From Candidatus Glassiibacteriota bacterium (lineage in GTDB: Bacteria; Gemmatimonadota; Glassbacteria; GWA2-58-10), in assembly GCA_016934095.1 (NCBI GenBank), contig JAFGTO010000004.1:1-8848 (forward strand): a stretch of DNA of 8,848 nucleotides. The letters run 5' to 3'. Below the pieces are notes generated by a model. It had not been told where the DNA came from and ran no database searches. It worked only from the letters and a program-made list of their open reading frames with translations. Of the stretch, positions 5,937-8,848 are shown in pieces. Within the stretch, counting starts at the first letter, position 1. Each line of letters opens with the position of its first letter. The position numbers and the translations under genes are program-made.

Positions 5937-8098
5937 CAACTCACCTCCCAGACCCCGACCCTGTAAGGCTCGAGTTCCAGAGTGATCTTTCCCTTGCCGT
6001 CAAAGTTCCCGCTCCCCATAATGCTGCGGAATCGCCGGCCGCCCGGGAAAAAAATATCGCTCTTCTGGGCCTTGTCGGTGCTGTTGGCTACAAAGAGCAG
6101 GCAGCGCCGGTCGCACCTGTAAACAGTAAGGTCCAGGCTCTTGTTCGAGCGGCTGAAAGGCATGCTTACCTCGAAAGCTTTCAGCAGCCGGATCACCTCG
6201 ATCGGGCTCTGCATGTGGATCAGCCTGCCGGGTGAGGATGCCTCGCCGGGGGCAAGCGAATCCGCCGCCGGCCGGCCGGCCTGGTCGTCTTCCGGCACGT
6301 ATTCCGCCGCCGCCGCCCCGGAAAAAAAGTTCTCCACCTCCCGGTCTATCTCCATCCACTGGTTGAGCCGGGGTCTGCCCGGCCCGAAAATGAGTATCCC
6401 GCCGCCGCTCAGGTAAGCCCGGAGAGCTTCCAGCTCTTCCAGGTAGAAGTAATCCCCTGCCAGCAGGACCGCTGTCCTGTAATGGCTGAGCCGCCCTGAA
6501 TCCAGCCTGGTGCTGCCGTAGTCCCAGTCGAAACCCACGTCCAGCATCAGCTCGGAGACCTGCTGCATCCATATCCTGCAGGTCTCGCCCGAGCTGTGGA
6601 AACCGAAGTCCACCGCTTCGCCAAACACCTCATCGGGTATCGAGAGGGATCGGGACTTACCCTGCTCCATCAGGTAGAACAGCCGGTCCAATCCGTGGTT
6701 GCGGAGAAAGATAATTTCCGCCTGCTTTTCGAACTCGTGAAACCGGACTTCCCTTAAAAAGCGCAGGATACGCTGGTAGCTGTCGAAAAGCTCCTCCCGC
6801 GGGCGGCCGTCCCTCCTGACCGGGCTGCCCAGCCAGCGGTCTCTTTCCACAGCCATGTAGAAGTCGATACCCTTGACACCGTGCATCAAGGCGGTCATGA
6901 TCCTGAATTCCAGGTCCTCGCCTGCGACACCGCAGCAGCTTATGCTCAGAGGCTCGCCGCCTCCAAACTCCAGCCGGCAGGGATAGACACTCATGCCCGC
7001 GGCCGTGCGGGATGCCCGCCGCTCCAGGCTGTAATCCCCCTGCCCGGGGCAACCGTTGATCCCCTCCAGGTCGATCCCTGCCGCACGCTCGGTATCCGGA
7101 ATAGCGAGCGCCGGGCGGCAGTCCCGGGGGATTCCGTGCAGCACAGGCACCCCGATGATCCCCCGCTCGGCCAGCATCCGGGAGATCCGGCTCAGGCTCC
7201 AGGTCTTCCTCCACTCGCTGAACTCCGTCCAGTCCAGGTAAGGCGGCAGGTTGGCGAATGTCTCCCCTAAGAAACGCCGCGGTGGCTCCACCAGCTCGAA
7301 CGACTGGTAATTAGCTCCGTAAACCCGGTTGAGCCGGGAGATTTCTCCTGCATACCTTTCTTTCAGCCGGGCGTGGTAAAGCTCCAATGCCTGCGGATGG
7401 TAATCGACCCCGTATGGGCTGCCGGCCCGGGGAAAGCAGCCGGTCTCGTTATCGATCTGGATCCCGATCACCGGGCCGCCTCTGTGGTATAGGTGCCCGG
7501 CGATTACCGGCACCAGGGCGTCGAAATACATCGCCAGCTCCGAGTAAAGCTTCTCGCAGCAATAGCTCGGGAGCGGGAACTGTCCTCCGGCGGTGTGCCG
7601 TATTTCCATGGTGCCGACACTGGTGCGGGCGGCGATTTCCGGGTCGAACAGCACCCGGGCCGGGAAGCCGGCATAGGTCAACTGACCGTCGACCTGCGGG
7701 CCCAGTCTCAGGATAACCCTGAAAGCTCTCCTCCCGGCAAGGTCCAGGAAAGCTTCCAGTCTCTTACTCTTGTCGTGCCTGCCGAAATCATACTTTCCTT
7801 TCGAGACCTCGTGCACCCCCCACGGCACGCTGGTGCATACCGTGTTAAGCCCCAGCCGACTGAGCTGGAAAAACAGCTTGGGCCAGAGAGGGCTCTCATG
7901 CCGCCAGTAGTGGAAGCTCCCGCTGTAGAGCGGGTGCACCTTCCCATCCAGCATGAAGCCCGACCCGCAGACAGCGACCGGCCGGCGCTCACCTGCGCGG
8001 CCGCAACCTGCGGACAGGGCCCCGACCTGCGAGCAGGCCGCTGCGGCGCCGGCAAGATGCCGGATGAATTCTTTCCTGTTGATACGGTGTTCTTTCAT
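5936..8098 (-). CDS. Exported GH35/GH42-like beta-galactosidase family protein
   Basis: The protein has 720 residues from the chosen ATG. The N-terminus carries NRKEFIR (7-13), a twin-arginine-like variant with RK in place of RR, then an Ala-rich hydrophobic stretch ending LSAGC at 28-32. That points to export and perhaps lipid attachment at C32. The barrel shows GH35 hallmarks: LYSGSFHYWR near 57-66, NTVCTSVPWGVHE near 85-97, VILRLGP, and IGIQIDNETG with the likely acid/base Glu at 218. Glu377 in RLEFGGG is the best nucleophile candidate by position, before MHGVKGIDFYM. Residues about 540-580 (AVLLAGDYFYLEELEAL, then GGGILIFGPG) resemble the GATase-like trimerisation domain of GH42 enzymes. 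A low-complexity Ala/Pro/Gly linker (about 594-625) and a C-terminal beta-sandwich follow. Family members hydrolyse terminal beta-galactosides, but other substrates are possible. An in-frame ATG at 8146, directly after the upstream stop, would add 16 residues; I prefer 8098 because it gives a normal signal peptide. Confidence 0.82.
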   Translation of the reverse strand: MKEHRINRKEFIRHLAGAAAACSQVGALSAGCGRAGERRPVAVCGSGFMLDGKVHPLYSGSFHYWRHESPLWPKLFFQLSRLGLNTVCTSVPWGVHEVSKGKYDFGRHDKSKRLEAFLDLAGRRAFRVILRLGPQVDGQLTYAGFPARVLFDPEIAARTSVGTMEIRHTAGGQFPLPSYCCEKLYSELAMYFDALVPVIAGHLYHRGGPVIGIQIDNETGCFPRAGSPYGVDYHPQALELYHARLKERYAGEISRLNRVYGANYQSFELVEPPRRFLGETFANLPPYLDWTEFSEWRKTWSLSRISRMLAERGIIGVPVLHGIPRDCRPALAIPDTERAAGIDLEGINGCPGQGDYSLERRASRTAAGMSVYPCRLEFGGGEPLSISCCGVAGEDLEFRIMTALMHGVKGIDFYMAVERDRWLGSPVRRDGRPREELFDSYQRILRFLREVRFHEFEKQAEIIFLRNHGLDRLFYLMEQGKSRSLSIPDEVFGEAVDFGFHSSGETCRIWMQQVSELMLDVGFDWDYGSTRLDSGRLSHYRTAVLLAGDYFYLEELEALRAYLSGGGILIFGPGRPRLNQWMEIDREVENFFSGAAAAEYVPEDDQAGRPAADSLAPGEASSPGRLIHMQSPIEVIRLLKAFEVSMPFSRSNKSLDLTVYRCDRRCLLFVANSTDKAQKSDIFFPGGRRFRSIMGSGNFDGKGKITLELEPYRVGVWEVS
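5944..5948 (-). promoter_or_regulatory. Strong ribosome binding site inside the end of the beta-galactosidase gene
   Basis: GGAGG on the minus strand, seven bases before the ATG at 5936 and within the last codons of the upstream gene. With the TGATG stop/start overlap it indicates translational coupling. Confidence 0.7.
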
Positions 8099-8146
8099 CC
8101 CTCGATCCCCGATAGACCTCTGCCGCTCCACTGGCAGAACCCCCAT

Positions 8147-8848
8147 TCAGACAAACACCTGGACCAGGCTGAAAAACAACGGGATAGTCAACAGCGCCGC
8201 CAGGTAACAGGCCACCAGGATCCCACAGACCATTTTTTCATCCCCTCCGAAATGTATTGCCTGCAGGGCCAGTGCCGTGGCCGGAGGGGATGAGGCCTCG
8301 AGGATCCAGAAACCGTTCTCCAGGCTGCCGCTGCTGAAGGAGGTATACTTCAGCAGGATAAACATGATCAGCGGGACCGCCACCAGCTTGATCCCTATCA
8401 CCCTGGCGATCTTGAAAAGCGACGGCAAGCGGCTCACGTGCAGCATACCCATGGTCAGCCCCAGTACCACCGTGGCCAGCGGCACGCAGGATGCCCCGAC
8501 AAACTCCACCGGCTCGAGGATCAGAGCGGGGAGGAAAGGGGCCAGCCCGGTGAAGACCAGCCCCATGGCCAGCGCCATCGCGCAAAACGGCGGGTTAAAG
8601 ACATAGCTCAGTTTGAACTCCATCCCCTGGCGGTGCGAGATCAGCAAGACCCCTAAGCTCCAGAGCAGGGGCATGTAGGACAACAGCATCAGGAAGACAT
8701 AGATCGAGAAGCGCTCGAACTGCCCGGGGAAAAGCACCTCGCCCATAGGCAGCACCAGGTAGCCGGCGTTCTGCAGAGAGGCCAGAGCTATCAGGGTGTT
8801 GCGCTCCGGGCCGGACCGGGAAAAGACCAGCCGGGACAGGGCCAGCCC
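8147..8848 (-). CDS. AEC-family (auxin efflux carrier-like) permease, 5' end beyond the window
   Basis: The reading frame stays open to the right edge, so the N-terminal part is missing; about 233 C-terminal residues are visible. They contain some seven hydrophobic segments. A segment RNTLIALASLQNAGYLVLPM matches the conserved middle helix of AEC (Mem_trans) carriers, and the end shows the family's closing pattern: a Pro-Ala-containing helix (SSPPATALALQAIHFGGD), then a last helix pair. Family members are usually about 300-330 residues with ten helices, so roughly 80-100 residues lie outside. Known bacterial members move small organic anions such as malate or malonate; the substrate here is unknown. 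The stop codon abuts an ATG of the downstream glycosidase frame and lies 48 bases before its preferred start, so the genes are surely co-transcribed. It may import or export a product of the glycosidase pathway, which is inference. Confidence 0.8.
   Translation of the reverse strand, partial: GLALSRLVFSRSGPERNTLIALASLQNAGYLVLPMGEVLFPGQFERFSIYVFLMLLSYMPLLWSLGVLLISHRQGMEFKLSYVFNPPFCAMALAMGLVFTGLAPFLPALILEPVEFVGASCVPLATVVLGLTMGMLHVSRLPSLFKIARVIGIKLVAVPLIMFILLKYTSFSSGSLENGFWILEASSPPATALALQAIHFGGDEKMVCGILVACYLAALLTIPLFFSLVQVFV

Larger units (their letters stand above)
5100..8848 (-). other. Three-gene operon: AEC permease, GH35/GH42-like glycosidase, unknown protein
   Basis: All three genes are on the minus strand. 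The spacing is 48 bases (or zero with the alternative start) between permease and glycosidase, and a one-base TGATG overlap between glycosidase and the unknown gene. There is no room for an internal promoter outside coding sequence. The promoter lies beyond the right edge, so more genes may precede the permease. Confidence 0.75.

Noticed and set aside
8099..8146. Sixteen-residue N-terminal extension of the glycosidase from the ATG at 8146
   Set aside because: The extension is charged and unlike a signal peptide start, while the ATG at 8098 gives a standard export signal. The AGGTG upstream of 8146 keeps it possible, so this is a preference and not a firm exclusion.
7493..8293. Plus-strand open frame of 266 codons opposite the glycosidase and permease genes
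   Set aside because: It spans the boundary between two real minus-strand genes and has biased, domain-free composition.
1..8848. Defence system, phage, CRISPR or mobile element
   Set aside because: No transposase, integrase, nuclease, toxin-antitoxin pair, regular repeat array or flanking duplication was seen. Every long frame with protein-like composition is explained by the five genes listed.

Overview
This GC-rich window looks like chromosome from an uncultured, Gram-negative-type bacterium rich in carbohydrate-active genes. It has four complete genes and one truncated gene, packed closely, with Sec- or Tat-like signal peptides on the enzymes, plain Shine-Dalgarno sites and one good sigma70-like promoter. 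The mix of secreted glycosidase-like proteins and a membrane glycosyltransferase with TPRs would fit a glycan-degrading lineage of the FCB or Planctomycetes type. That placement is a guess from gene content. I see no mobile element, CRISPR array, rRNA or tRNA, or phage gene.

Layout. On the minus strand, 27-2387 encodes a large exported protein with two beta-sandwich modules and a C-terminal alpha/alpha-toroid domain of the six-hairpin glycosidase or lyase type. A divergent region of about 270 bp follows, with a convincing minus-strand promoter and a weaker plus-strand candidate. On the plus strand, 2661-5066 encodes a polytopic GT-C-like glycosyltransferase fused to seven C-terminal TPRs. It converges, across 33 bp containing a small imperfect inverted repeat, on a minus-strand operon. 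That operon reads, in transcription order, an AEC-family permease (cut by the right edge), an exported GH35/GH42-like beta-galactosidase, and a protein of unknown function whose start overlaps the beta-galactosidase stop.

How it may work together. The operon pairs an export-targeted glycosidase with a permease and an unrecognised, apparently cytosolic partner; uptake and use of a sugar-derived compound is a reasonable inference, but the substrate is unknown. The divergent pair couples a second exported carbohydrate-active protein with a membrane glycosyltransferase that may modify envelope proteins or build a surface glycan. The least explained items are the coupled orphan gene and the GT-C plus TPR fusion, whose architecture resembles the animal TMTC O-mannosyltransferases.
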